A stretch of DNA of 64,000 bases from Chloroflexota bacterium (GTDB taxonomy: Bacteria; Chloroflexota; Dehalococcoidia; Lucifugimonadales; UBA3495): the NCBI GenBank assembly GCA_009837355.1, contig VXTR01000068.1, forward strand, positions 62,001-126,000. The letters run 5' to 3'. Every line of letters begins with the position of its first letter. Position 1 is the first letter of the stretch. The translations under genes were made by a program, and so were the position numbers. Shown piece after piece: positions 26,223-35,018 of this stretch. The notes under the pieces were generated by a model, which was not told where the DNA came from, made no database searches, and saw nothing but the letters and a program-made list of their open reading frames with translations.

Positions 26223-27083
26223 CTAGCGGCCAGCCAGGCGACGGCCTTCCGCAACCCCGTCGGCGGAGCGGGTGGGTGCGGTGATGAGGATGCTGAAACC
26301 CTGTTCCAGACGCATCGGGATTTCTGCGGCGGAGCAGCCCACGGCGCAGGGTACGCCGGCATCCTTGCAGATGCCCAGGATGCGCAGCAGCATCTCCTGC
26401 ACTTCGGGATGATTGGCGTTGCCCTTGTGTCCCAGGGCGACGGACATATCGCCGGGGCCGGCCCAGATTGCGCCAATGCCCTTCACCTGCCGTAGAATGT
26501 CGGGCAGGTTCCGCACGCCGGTGGGCTCCTCCACGATACCCATCAGCAGCAGGTTGCCGTCCGGGTCAAGAGGCCAGATGTCGGCGGCGTCATAGTACTC
26601 CGATGGGGTAAGACCCCAGTAGCGCGGAGCGATGCGCTGCCACCAGCCCCGTTCGCCCTCCGGCTCAAAATCGGCAACGCCGGGAACCTGCGGATAGCGC
26701 GCCGCCCGCACCGCCGACATCGCCCCTTCCACCGTGTCCAGGTGGGGCAGAATCAGGCCGTACACGCCGGTGTCCAGCGCTTGCTTGATTACCCACTGGT
26801 TCTGCTCCCGCGTGTTGGGCGGAATGCGCACCACGGGCGTCGGGTCAGCCTGGAGGCTGTCGGCGTCCGCCACCCGTTTGCGGTTGAGCAGGAACTGGAG
26901 CGAAGTGCGCAGGTTGTTGAAGGACAGCCCTTCATGCTCCATTTCAATCATCACCAGGTCGTAATCCGAATCGGCGAAGTAGGTCATCTCGTCCAGGTTG
27001 CCGTTCCAGATAAGCCCGGTGCCGAAGACGGGCTTTCCCTCTTCCAGCAGCTGAATTGCCTTGTTGTAGCGCGTGGCGGGCAT
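26223..27083 (-). CDS. HpcH/HpaI aldolase family protein
   Basis: 286 aa. The family pattern is clear: the Arg/His-like opening, YDLVMIEMEHEGLSF near residue 40, GLILPHLDTVEGAMSAV near 133 and IGAIWAGPGDMSVALGHKG near 218, with metal ligands Glu and Asp as in 2-keto-3-deoxy-sugar-acid aldolases and 4-hydroxy-2-oxoheptanedioate aldolase. It would split or form hydroxy-oxo acids with a divalent metal. It starts 3 bases after the M16 peptidase stop, so it is the last gene of that transcript. Substrate unknown. Confidence 0.85.
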   Translation of the reverse strand: MPATRYNKAIQLLEEGKPVFGTGLIWNGNLDEMTYFADSDYDLVMIEMEHEGLSFNNLRTSLQFLLNRKRVADADSLQADPTPVVRIPPNTREQNQWVIKQALDTGVYGLILPHLDTVEGAMSAVRAARYPQVPGVADFEPEGERGWWQRIAPRYWGLTPSEYYDAADIWPLDPDGNLLLMGIVEEPTGVRNLPDILRQVKGIGAIWAGPGDMSVALGHKGNANHPEVQEMLLRILGICKDAGVPCAVGCSAAEIPMRLEQGFSILITAPTRSADGVAEGRRLAGR

Positions 27084-27086
27084 GGT

Positions 27087-28352
27087 CTATCTCCTCACTG
27101 CCTTCTCAAATCCTGCGTCGTCGTCGTGGGGGCCGACCACTGCCAGGCGGAACTCATTGCCATGGAGGAGGCGTTCCGCCGTGCGAACCACATCGGCTGG
27201 TGTTACCTGGTCAAGCCTGGCCGCGGTCTCGTCGGGCGTGGTAATTTCGCCCATCAGGAGCTCCTGCGAAGCCAGCCAGGACGCCACCGAGCGGGAGTCT
27301 TCCATCCGCATCAACAGTCGGCCCTTGATGTATTCCCGCGCCTTGTGAATTTCGGACTCGGGAGCCGGCTGCAGCAGGGTCGCCATTTCTTCCCGCGTCG
27401 CCGCTACCGCCTCAATCGCCCGGGCCGGCTCGGTACCGCACGACACCACCAGCGCGCCGCAATCCCGGTAGCTGCTGATGGAGCTGTGGCAGTCGTAGGT
27501 CAAACCGCGGTTTTCCCGCAGGCTTTGAAACAGCCGGCTGCTCATGCCGTCGCCCAGCACCCCATTGAGCACCGTCGCGATGTACCGGTCTTCATCAGCC
27601 AGGGCGAAACCTGGCAGGCCCAGGCAAACGCTGGTTTCCTCGGTATCGCGGCGATCCATCAATACAGTGGCGGAATCGGCCGACGGCGGAACGGCCGGCT
27701 CCCAGTCCAGCAGCGCGCCGGGCTGCCAGTGCCGGGTAGCGGCGCCAATCAGCGCCAGGGAGTCGGCGTGGGTGATGGCGCCGGCCATTCCAACCACGGT
27801 GTTGTTGGGCCGGTACTGTTGCTCCATATAGCGGCGCACGTCCTCCAGGGTGATGCCGGCGACAGTTTCCGCCGTTCCTCCCACGTCCCGGCCCATTGCC
27901 TGGTCCGGCCACATGGCCCGGTCAATCATCAGGTCGCAGACATGCGCCGGGTAGTCGTTGGTCATCCGCAACTCATCCTGGATGACCTCCCGCTCCTTCT
28001 CCATTTCTACCGGGTCGAGTAGCGGATGGAGTATCAACTCTAGCAGTACAGGCAGGGCGCTGCTGGCGTGAACGCTGGCCACCTTGCACCAGAAAGAAGT
28101 CATCTCCCGGTCGGTGGCGGCGTTCATAATGCCGCCCACGCCTTCCACGGCTTCGGAGATGGCCAGGGCGGTGGGCCAACTGCGGGTGCCCTTGAAGGGC
28201 AGATGCTCCAGAAAATGAGACAGGCCGGCTTTTTCGGCAGGTTCGTAGCGGGAGCCGGCTCCCACGACGATGAACATTGACACGCTGCGGGTGTGCGGCA
28301 TTTCCGCCGTCAACACCCGCAGCCCATTGTCCAGGACTGTGCGTCTATACAT
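27087..28352 (-). CDS. M16 family zinc peptidase
   Basis: 421 aa. The inverted zinc motif HFLEH at residues 46-50 and the downstream Glu in the helix around EREVIQDEL fit M16B processing peptidases (PqqF/MPP-like). A second, non-catalytic domain lies in the C-terminal half (RYRPNNTVVGMAGAI onward). No signal peptide. The start ATG directly follows the TAG of the MBL-fold gene, so the two are coupled. Substrates of free-standing bacterial M16 proteins are usually peptides; none can be named. Confidence 0.9.
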   Translation of the reverse strand: MYRRTVLDNGLRVLTAEMPHTRSVSMFIVVGAGSRYEPAEKAGLSHFLEHLPFKGTRSWPTALAISEAVEGVGGIMNAATDREMTSFWCKVASVHASSALPVLLELILHPLLDPVEMEKEREVIQDELRMTNDYPAHVCDLMIDRAMWPDQAMGRDVGGTAETVAGITLEDVRRYMEQQYRPNNTVVGMAGAITHADSLALIGAATRHWQPGALLDWEPAVPPSADSATVLMDRRDTEETSVCLGLPGFALADEDRYIATVLNGVLGDGMSSRLFQSLRENRGLTYDCHSSISSYRDCGALVVSCGTEPARAIEAVAATREEMATLLQPAPESEIHKAREYIKGRLLMRMEDSRSVASWLASQELLMGEITTPDETAARLDQVTPADVVRTAERLLHGNEFRLAVVGPHDDDAGFEKAVRR

Positions 28353-29015
28353 CTACGTATTCAGCCAATCCACGTCGCCCTGCAGGTCGGCCGGGTGGGA
28401 CTTGGACATGAAGACGTCGTATCGGCGCTTGGCCTCCCCGATGGTGGTGTTGTCGGGGCCGTGCCCGGGATACACGTAGGTGTCAGCGGGCAGGGTCAAC
28501 AACTTGGCGCTGATGCTGTCGAGTACCTGCTGAAGGGCTTCAGGGCTGCGCGTTCGTCCCGGCCCGCCGGGAAACAGGGTGTCGCCGGAAAACAGGAAAC
28601 CGCCAATCTGGTAGCAGGTCGAACCGTCGGTGTGGCCCGGCGTGCCGATGCACCGGATGACGCGATTGCCGAACTCCACGGTGTCGCCGTCATTGAGCTG
28701 ACGTTGCGGCGGGCTGGGTGGCAGGTGAGCGTCGTCGGTTCCGATAGCGGCCGGCGCGCCAATGGCGCCGGTGATTTCAGTGTAGCCGGCCAGGTGGTCG
28801 CCATGGCCGTGGGTGATGAGGATAGCCTGGACCTCAACGCCGCTCTCGCGGACTTCGTTGAGCATCTTCTCCGGCTCGTCCGGCGTGTCGATGCAAACGG
28901 CCTGGTTGGTCTCCGGGCAGATGACGATGTAGCCGTTGTTGCTTAGGCTGCCCATATCCGGAATCTTGTGGACGGTTACGTCGCCCGCTCCTTGCGCCTG
29001 ATGATGAACTGGCAT
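28353..29015 (-). CDS. Metallo-beta-lactamase-fold hydrolase (glyoxalase II-like)
   Basis: 220 aa from the ATG at 29015, with GAGGAGG at good spacing; an upstream extension lacks a ribosome site. The metal site THGHGDHLAGY lies near residue 65, a later GTPGHTDGSTCY near 123 and PGHGPDNTTIGEAKR near 191. This arrangement is that of hydroxyacylglutathione hydrolase-like or persulfide dioxygenase-like enzymes. It is directly followed by the M16 peptidase gene. The thiol or thioester it acts on is unknown. Confidence 0.88.
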   Translation of the reverse strand: MPVHHQAQGAGDVTVHKIPDMGSLSNNGYIVICPETNQAVCIDTPDEPEKMLNEVRESGVEVQAILITHGHGDHLAGYTEITGAIGAPAAIGTDDAHLPPSPPQRQLNDGDTVEFGNRVIRCIGTPGHTDGSTCYQIGGFLFSGDTLFPGGPGRTRSPEALQQVLDSISAKLLTLPADTYVYPGHGPDNTTIGEAKRRYDVFMSKSHPADLQGDVDWLNT

Positions 29016-29071
29016 ATTGCTGCGCCTCCTCTGAATCGTAGAATTGCGGTTGCATTGTAGCAAAGGGCCGA

Positions 29072-30169
29072 CTAGCCGCCCAGCCGCGCCCGCATCCCGT
29101 CGGGCACCTGCCGGATGCGGCGGCTAAAAGCGGTATCCCAGCGCATCGACACTTGGCGGGCGGCCTCAGTGATTAGCGCCGCGCCGTTCAAGTAGTCGTC
29201 CCGGTGGATGTACTCGGCGGCGATGGAACCGTCCTCCGCGCCGTTGTGGTAGTTGCCCAGTGGGAAGGCCATGCCGGTGGAGCGGTAGCCCCAGGCGTTG
29301 AACGCGCTGGCCTCGCAGACGCCGCCGCTCATCAGCTGGCGCTGGCAGCGGAATTCGGAGTTGCTGGCGGCAAGAATCTCCCTGGCGCGAATCAGCGGGG
29401 CCTCGGCGTCGTTGTTGAAAGTGCTGCCGGCGTCGCCCACGCGGATGACCGGGCCGCTGCCGATTTCGGCGCCGGGCAGCGTCCGCGACGATTCCAGCGA
29501 CACTACCAGGGTATCCATCGGCAGCGTGCGCGCCTCGGCCAGCAGCCGTGCCCCTACCAGGCCGACTTCTTCGGCCCGGGTGAACACGCCGTACACGTCA
29601 CCGTCGGGCGGCTCATCACGCAGCGACGCCAAGGCGGACAGAATGCCACCGCAGCCGGCCAGGTCGTCGGCGGCGCGCATGACAATATGGTCGTCCTCGA
29701 TGCTGAAATCGGGCAGATCAAAAACGGCTGCCGAGGGTATGGGAATATCGTCCGCTGGCGCGTCGGTCAGGCGAATCGCGGCCTGTCGCTCCCTCTCCTC
29801 GCCATGCGGCCCGACGGTCTCGGCGGCGACGCGTCGGCCGGCCGGCAGTATCACTTGCAGGGGCACACCGGCGGCAAAGGCTCCACCGGGTATGCCGCCC
29901 GAGGCTTTGCCGATTAGATAGTCGCCGTCCCGTCCCACAATCTCAAAACCGGGATGGTCCATGTGGGCCATGAAAGCAATGGGCGGAACGCCGTCGGTAT
30001 CTGTGCCGGCGATGTGCGCGATGATGTTGCCGAAGTTATCCGTTCGCCAACTGACGCCGATTTCGGTAAGCATGCCCCGGACGGCGGTGGCCACGCCGTT
30101 CTCGTGGAATGCCACGGCCGGCTGCGCGCCCAGGCGAGCCAGAAAGTCCAGTGCTTGGTTAGAGGTCAT
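29072..30169 (-). CDS. M42-family aminopeptidase (metal-dependent)
   Basis: 365 aa. Zinc ligands are visible: AHMDHPGF (H69, D71), the bridging MRAADDLAGCGG region near 163-174, the catalytic pair in FTRAEEVGLVGA near 196 and SLESSR near 220. These are hallmarks of M42/M28-like aminopeptidases of the clan MH. The last motif GNYHNGAEDG may carry the final His. Predicted cytoplasmic. It is first of a four-gene minus-strand run (M42, MBL hydrolase, M16, aldolase) and is divergent from the Ldh-like gene. Confidence 0.86.
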   Translation of the reverse strand: MTSNQALDFLARLGAQPAVAFHENGVATAVRGMLTEIGVSWRTDNFGNIIAHIAGTDTDGVPPIAFMAHMDHPGFEIVGRDGDYLIGKASGGIPGGAFAAGVPLQVILPAGRRVAAETVGPHGEERERQAAIRLTDAPADDIPIPSAAVFDLPDFSIEDDHIVMRAADDLAGCGGILSALASLRDEPPDGDVYGVFTRAEEVGLVGARLLAEARTLPMDTLVVSLESSRTLPGAEIGSGPVIRVGDAGSTFNNDAEAPLIRAREILAASNSEFRCQRQLMSGGVCEASAFNAWGYRSTGMAFPLGNYHNGAEDGSIAAEYIHRDDYLNGAALITEAARQVSMRWDTAFSRRIRQVPDGMRARLGG

Positions 30170-30300
30170 ACCAGTTCCGCCTGATTGGAATTAGGCTCAT
30201 TGTGCCATCGGGGCCTTGATTAGGCAAACCGCCACCAGCCGTTGGGTGCTATACTGCTGCCCGCAATTTTCGTTTGATTAATGAACCCAGGAGGTGCGCC

Positions 30301-31377
30301 GTGCTGCCCAAGTTTCGAGTGAGTCTGGACGAGGCTACGATGGTTCCGGGAGATGTCCTGAAATCCACCGTCGCCGCCGTCTTCGAGAAGATGGGCGTGC
30401 CACCGGAAGACGCTCAGCTGGGCGCGGACGTCCTGGTGCTGGCCGACCTGCGCGGCGTGGACTCCCACGGCGTCTCCAATATGCTGCGCAGTTACGTCGG
30501 CGGCTACACCATCGGCCAGATTAACCCCAGGCCCAATATGCGGATTGTCCGCGAGACTCCCAGCACCGCCAGCATCGACTCCGACCGGGGCCTCGGCATC
30601 ATCACCACGCCCAAGGCCATGGACATCGCCATCCGCAAGGCGTCCGAGGTCGGCGTCGGCATGGTTACCGTCGGCAACGCCCGGCACCTCGGCATGGCCT
30701 CATATCACGCGATGATGGCGCTGGAGCACGACATGATTGGCGTGTGCATGACCAGCTGCCCGCCGTCCGTCGTGCCCACGTTCGGCGCCGAGCCGCGCCT
30801 GGGCACCAACCCCATCGCCATCGCCGTGCCGTCGCGCAACGAAGCGCCTTTCGTGTTCGACGCGGCCACCAGCACTGTGGCCGGCAACAAGGTCGGCATC
30901 GCCCGCCGCCTGGGTGTCAAGCTGGAACCCGGCTGGCTGGCCGATGCCGAAGGCAACCCCATCATGGAAGAAGCCGACGCCCCCGCCAACTACACCCTGC
31001 TCACGTTGGGCAGCACCCGGGAGTTGGGTTCACACAAAGGCTACGGCCTGTCCTGCATGGTGGACATCCTGGCCGGCGTGCTCACCGGGTTCGGCTATGG
31101 TGCCGTGCCGGGACGGCCCAACTTCGGCCACTACGTCGCCGCCTACAACGTGGCCGGCTTTGACGACCCCGACCATTTCAAAGACCAGATGGACGAATGG
31201 CTGCAGATGATGAAAAACACTCGTCCCGCCCCAGGCGAGGAGCGGGTCATGGTAGCGGGACAGCCGGAGGCCGAAATGGAGGAAATCCGTCGCGTGGAGG
31301 GTGTCCCCCTCCACCAGGAGGTGGTGGACTGGTTCCACGACACCTGTGGCGAACTGGGCATCGATTGCCCCTTCTAA
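30301..31377 (+). CDS. Malate/L-lactate dehydrogenase-like (Ldh_2) oxidoreductase
   Basis: 358 aa from the GTG at 30301, which has AGGAGG at good spacing. The Ldh_2 family motifs are present: DLRGVDSHGVSNMLRSYV (near residue 50), VGNARHLGMASYHAMMAL near 122 and GTNPIAIAVPSRNEAP near 170, and the catalytic His of DSHG. These NAD(P)-dependent enzymes reduce 2-oxo acids such as oxaloacetate, sulfopyruvate or ureidoglycolate derivatives. The substrate is not determinable. It is convergent with the AsnC-like gene across 12 bases. Confidence 0.87.
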   Translation: MLPKFRVSLDEATMVPGDVLKSTVAAVFEKMGVPPEDAQLGADVLVLADLRGVDSHGVSNMLRSYVGGYTIGQINPRPNMRIVRETPSTASIDSDRGLGIITTPKAMDIAIRKASEVGVGMVTVGNARHLGMASYHAMMALEHDMIGVCMTSCPPSVVPTFGAEPRLGTNPIAIAVPSRNEAPFVFDAATSTVAGNKVGIARRLGVKLEPGWLADAEGNPIMEEADAPANYTLLTLGSTRELGSHKGYGLSCMVDILAGVLTGFGYGAVPGRPNFGHYVAAYNVAGFDDPDHFKDQMDEWLQMMKNTRPAPGEERVMVAGQPEAEMEEIRRVEGVPLHQEVVDWFHDTCGELGIDCPF

Positions 31378-31389
31378 TTCGGGTCGGTT

Positions 31390-31629
31390 CTAGACGCTAT
31401 TGGTGAACCAGAGGCAAGTAACGGTGTTGGTAACGCCGTTGATGGGGCGGATGCGGTGCCGCATTATTTCGGTAATGTCTTCCACGGTGCCGGCCTCCAA
31501 CTCGACGACGGCGTCGTAGGGGCCCAGCACTTCTCTCACCGCCGCGCCGCTGATGCTGTTGAGCCGGTCAACAACCTCCCGCGTCATCGCCGGTTCAATG
31601 TTGACGAGTACGTATGCGTTCGCCGCCAT
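31390..31629 (-). CDS. Lrp/AsnC ligand-binding (RAM) domain protein without DNA-binding domain
   Basis: 79 aa, ATG after AGGAGG. The whole protein is the alpha-beta RAM domain seen in Lrp/AsnC regulators: AYVLVNIEPAMTREVVDRL, then VLGPYDAVVELEAG and RHRIRPINGVTNTVTCLW. There is no helix-turn-helix. Stand-alone RAM proteins exist and may bind amino acids or modulate partners. It has its own promoter candidate upstream. Function unknown beyond ligand binding. Confidence 0.85.
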   Translation of the reverse strand: MAANAYVLVNIEPAMTREVVDRLNSISGAAVREVLGPYDAVVELEAGTVEDITEIMRHRIRPINGVTNTVTCLWFTNSV

Positions 31630-31672
31630 GGGATTACCTCCTGCAAAGCAATATCATTGCGTTATGGGATAC

Positions 31673-31701
31673 AGAGTATTGCCTTGTGCAATAAATGTCA
31701 A
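31673..31701 (-). promoter_or_regulatory. Candidate promoter of the RAM-domain gene
   Basis: TTGACA (31701-31696) and TACTCT (31678-31673) with a 17-base spacer on the minus strand, 44 bases upstream of the start and after the end of the flavin monooxygenase gene. Perfect -35, weak -10. Confidence 0.45.
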
Positions 31702-31729
31702 TGGTATGAATCCTCTCGCCTGTCGGTAA

Positions 31730-32854
31730 TTACTTCAACGCCGGTATCACTTCTTTCCCGAACAGCTCGATGGAGCGCATGGTATCGGCGTGGGACAGCC
31801 GCCCGCCCTGGGCTTCCAGCAGCAGCGAGCCGACGCCCAACTCGTCCCGGATGTGGCGTAGCTTCTTGATTACCGTGTCTGGGCTGCCCACCACCAGGTG
31901 GTAACGCTCCTGCAGCTCCTCGTAGGAGAGTTCGTGCAGCGGGGTCGGACGTCGAGCCGCCACCGCCTGCGCGCCGGCCCGGGACGTATAACCCGGCGGC
32001 GACCAGTATTCCCGAGGGCCGCGCAGCGGATAGTTCATCCGCCACAGGAACGCTTTGCCCGACTCCTGCGCCTTCTCGTCGGTGTCGTTCACGTGACAGC
32101 AAATCATAAAGGCGAACTTTTCCGGCCCCGGCTCCCAGCCGTCTTCGGCGGCGTACTCCCGGTAGCGGGCGAACAGGCTCTTCGCCACTTCCAGCGGCGT
32201 CAGGAACGCGGCGTAGGTGTAGCGGCGGCGCGCCGTCCACTCCACCGTCTCCGGGCTGCCCGTGCCCGGCACCCACACCGGCGGGTGCGGTTTCTGCACC
32301 GGCAGCATCCACGGGTTCACCGCGCGATAATGGTAGTGGTTCCCTTCCCACCGGAACGGGCCGGGCGTCGTCCAGGTTTTCACCACCAGGTCGTGGCACT
32401 CCTCGAACCGCTCCCGGTTGTGGATGGGATTGGTGTTGTTGGCCCACGACTCAATCCCAATCCCGCGCACGAACCCGGAGATGATGCGGCCGCCCGAAAT
32501 CACGTCCAGCAGGGCGATTTCCTCGGCCAGCCGCACCGGGTTGTCCGACGTGGGCAACATATTCCCCAGCATCAGGATCCTGGCCTGCTTGGTGATGCGC
32601 GCCAGGATGCCGCCGGTGATGTTAACCTCCACGTCCATGCACGACGGCGTGTTGTGATGCTCGTTAATCATCAGCCCGTCGAAGCCCATTTCCTCGGCGT
32701 ACTGGTACTCGTCCAGGTAGCGGTTCATCAGGCCGCTGGCTGTGTCAGCGTCAAAGTACGTGTTGGGAAAGGTGAGGCGCATGGACGGAAATTTCTCCGC
32801 CTCCGACTCCGGGAACTCGGCGTAGGGCATCTCGGTGAAGTAAAAAACGTCCAT
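31730..32854 (-). CDS. Luciferase-like flavin monooxygenase, paralogue 1
   Basis: 374 aa from the ATG at 32854, with GGAGGC at good spacing. The LLM TIM-barrel pattern is seen: YQYAEEMGFDGLMINEHHNT near residue 50, VRLAEEIALLDVISGGRIISGFVRG near 108 and PHPPVWVPGTGS near 188. The family uses reduced FMN or F420 with oxygen to oxidise carbon, sulfur or nitrogen substrates. It is paralogous to the gene at 33696-34931, with an alpha/beta hydrolase gene between them. Expansion of this family is known in SAR202-like Chloroflexota; substrate here unknown. Confidence 0.9.
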   Translation of the reverse strand: MDVFYFTEMPYAEFPESEAEKFPSMRLTFPNTYFDADTASGLMNRYLDEYQYAEEMGFDGLMINEHHNTPSCMDVEVNITGGILARITKQARILMLGNMLPTSDNPVRLAEEIALLDVISGGRIISGFVRGIGIESWANNTNPIHNRERFEECHDLVVKTWTTPGPFRWEGNHYHYRAVNPWMLPVQKPHPPVWVPGTGSPETVEWTARRRYTYAAFLTPLEVAKSLFARYREYAAEDGWEPGPEKFAFMICCHVNDTDEKAQESGKAFLWRMNYPLRGPREYWSPPGYTSRAGAQAVAARRPTPLHELSYEELQERYHLVVGSPDTVIKKLRHIRDELGVGSLLLEAQGGRLSHADTMRSIELFGKEVIPALK

Positions 32855-32885
32855 CAACTTGCCTCCATTCCGGACAGACGCCAGC

Positions 32886-33665
32886 TTACAAAAAGGCCAG
32901 CGCCGCCTGCACGAATTCGTCGGGCTTTTCAATCTGCGGCGAGTGGCCGCAGTTGGGAATGACCGTTACCTGCGAGCCGGCAAGAGCCTGCTGGTATAGC
33001 CTGGCGCATTCCACCGGCACCAGGTTGTCGTTCTCCCCCCACACGATGTGCGTCGGGATGCTGACCCGGCCCAGCTTGGCCGGCAGGCGCGGGTTATGCA
33101 TATAGGGCCTCCAGGTGAGCCGGATGGCCATTTCCCGATCGCCCTCTGCCTGCTGCGCCTGCTCCGGCGTGGGGTCGGAGCCGAACAGCTCGTCCCACTC
33201 CGGCACCTGCGCCGGGTCGTGATAGACCAGTTCACGCACTTGCTGGGGGCTGATGATGAAGATGTCGGTGATTTCGCCGTCGTTGGGCTTGATGCCGGCG
33301 GCGCCCACCAGCATCACCTTGCGGAAGGCGTGGCCGGTCATGGACAGCATCTCGGCGGCCAGCCAGCCGCCCATGGAGAAGCCGATGGCCCGGGCGTTCT
33401 CCAGTCCCTCCTGCTCCTGGTACCAGGTGTAGAAACACGCCAGGTCCTGCATAGTTTCAACCCAGCCCGGCCGGTCGCTCTTGCCGTAGCCGGGATGGGA
33501 CGGCAGATAGACGGTGAACTTTTCGGCCAGCGCCTGGGCGTAGCGGCGCGGGCCGGCGTTGCCGCCGGCCCCGTGCAGCACCAGCAGCGGGTCGCCGGAG
33601 CCGCCCTTATAGACTTGCAGGTTGCCGCCGGCTACGGAGATGGTTTCCTCGGTGAAGTTTGGCAT
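32886..33665 (-). CDS. Alpha/beta hydrolase
   Basis: 259 aa, ATG after AAGGAG. The fold signs are clear: HGAGGNAGP oxyanion-loop segment near residue 31, nucleophile elbow GFSMGGW with S97, and a late GHSP with the catalytic His near 246; the acid is probably the Asp in WGENDNLVP. It lies between two paralogous luciferase-like monooxygenase genes on the same strand, so it may cleave an ester or ring product made by them (a Baeyer-Villiger-type step is one possibility). That link is inference. Confidence 0.88.
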   Translation of the reverse strand: MPNFTEETISVAGGNLQVYKGGSGDPLLVLHGAGGNAGPRRYAQALAEKFTVYLPSHPGYGKSDRPGWVETMQDLACFYTWYQEQEGLENARAIGFSMGGWLAAEMLSMTGHAFRKVMLVGAAGIKPNDGEITDIFIISPQQVRELVYHDPAQVPEWDELFGSDPTPEQAQQAEGDREMAIRLTWRPYMHNPRLPAKLGRVSIPTHIVWGENDNLVPVECARLYQQALAGSQVTVIPNCGHSPQIEKPDEFVQAALAFL

Positions 33666-33695
33666 TGGGATGATTGCTCCTTGGGAGTTGGTCGG

Positions 33696-34931
33696 TTAGA
33701 TGGCGGTGAGACCGGGCATTACGCCCTCTTTCTGGAAGGGGTCGGTCAGCTCCAGCTCCTCTCCGATTTCACGAAGGGCCGGCAGCACTTCCTGCCCCAT
33801 CAGCTCCAGGCAGCGCATGGTGTCCTCGTGGCTGATGGAACCGTCATTGGTCCACACCGCCAGGATGCCGGGACGCATGAAGCTCAGCACCTCGCGGAGT
33901 TGGCTGATGACGGTGTCCGGACTGCCGATAATCCAGCGCTTGGAGTCCAGGATGGAATCGTACTGCGCGCCGTCCAGCCCGCCCACCCGGAAGGGGTCGC
34001 TGCGAATCTGCTCGCGCAGGCGCAGGAACCGCGGGTCGTCGCTGCGGCTGCCGTAGCCCACCGGCGACGCGTAATCCCGCGGCAGCGGGATGCGGCCCAC
34101 GCCTATGTTGCCCACCATGTACCCCTTACCCACGTCGTAGGCTTTCTCGTCGGTGTCCTGCACGTGAATGCGCACCAGGTAGCCGAAGTTCTCCGGGCCC
34201 GGCTCATACCCGTGCTCCCGGGCTGCCTCGGCGTAGATGGCTTTCATGTCCTGGGTGCCCTGCGGGTCGGTTTCCAGGAAGATGTACGGATAGTTCCGCT
34301 CGGCGCACCAGATGAGGGTTTCCGGGCTGCCGGTGCCGGGAATCCAGACGGGCGGATGCGGCTTCTGCAGCGGAGTTTGGAAGGGATTGACCACCCGGAA
34401 GTGGTAGTGGTCTCCCTCCCAGCGGAACGGCCCCGGCGTCGTCCACGTCTTGATTACCAGGTCGTGAGCTTCCTCGAACCGCGCTCGGTTGTGCAGCGGA
34501 TTGGTGTTGGTGGCCAGGCTCTCCACGCCGGTGCCCCGCACGAATCCGGACACCAGCCGCCCGCCGGAAATCATGTCAATCTCGGCCAGTTCCTCGGCCA
34601 GGCGTATCGGATTGTCAAAAATGGGCAGCGGGTTGCCCAGCAGCACGATTTTGGGCTTCTTGGTCACCCGGGCCAGGATGGCTGCCTCCAGGTTCATGGT
34701 AGCGCCCAGGCAGGTCGGCGTGTTGTGATGCTCGTTCAGCATCAGCCCGTCGAAGCCCACCTCCTCCGAGTACTCGTACTCGTCCAGGTACATGTTGTAC
34801 AGGTAGTGCCCCTCCGCAGGGTCGAAGTTGGAGTTGGAGAAGGTGAGCCGCACCGCCTCGTTGGGCGAGTTGCGCACGTCCTCCTCGGTATAGTTCACGT
34901 AAGCCCGTTCGGTAAAACGCATCAGGAACAT
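33696..34931 (-). CDS. Luciferase-like flavin monooxygenase, paralogue 2
   Basis: 411 aa, ATG after GGAGGCC. Same layout as paralogue 1: YEYSEEVGFDGLMLNEHHNTP near residue 50, NPIRLAEELAEIDMISGGRLVSGFVRG near 108 and PHPPVWIPGTGSPET near 195. The two share many residues throughout, so they arose by duplication. It is the first gene of the minus-strand set with the alpha/beta hydrolase and paralogue 1. The C-terminal 30 residues extend past paralogue 1. FMNH2 or F420H2 as cofactor is not resolved. Confidence 0.9.
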   Translation of the reverse strand: MFLMRFTERAYVNYTEEDVRNSPNEAVRLTFSNSNFDPAEGHYLYNMYLDEYEYSEEVGFDGLMLNEHHNTPTCLGATMNLEAAILARVTKKPKIVLLGNPLPIFDNPIRLAEELAEIDMISGGRLVSGFVRGTGVESLATNTNPLHNRARFEEAHDLVIKTWTTPGPFRWEGDHYHFRVVNPFQTPLQKPHPPVWIPGTGSPETLIWCAERNYPYIFLETDPQGTQDMKAIYAEAAREHGYEPGPENFGYLVRIHVQDTDEKAYDVGKGYMVGNIGVGRIPLPRDYASPVGYGSRSDDPRFLRLREQIRSDPFRVGGLDGAQYDSILDSKRWIIGSPDTVISQLREVLSFMRPGILAVWTNDGSISHEDTMRCLELMGQEVLPALREIGEELELTDPFQKEGVMPGLTAI

Positions 34932-35018
34932 CGGATGGCCTCCTTGAGTGGCTGGCCGGGTTAGGGGAGACGGGGTCGCATGGTGGCATCATACACCCGT
35001 ATCGGCGTGAGTCGGCGA

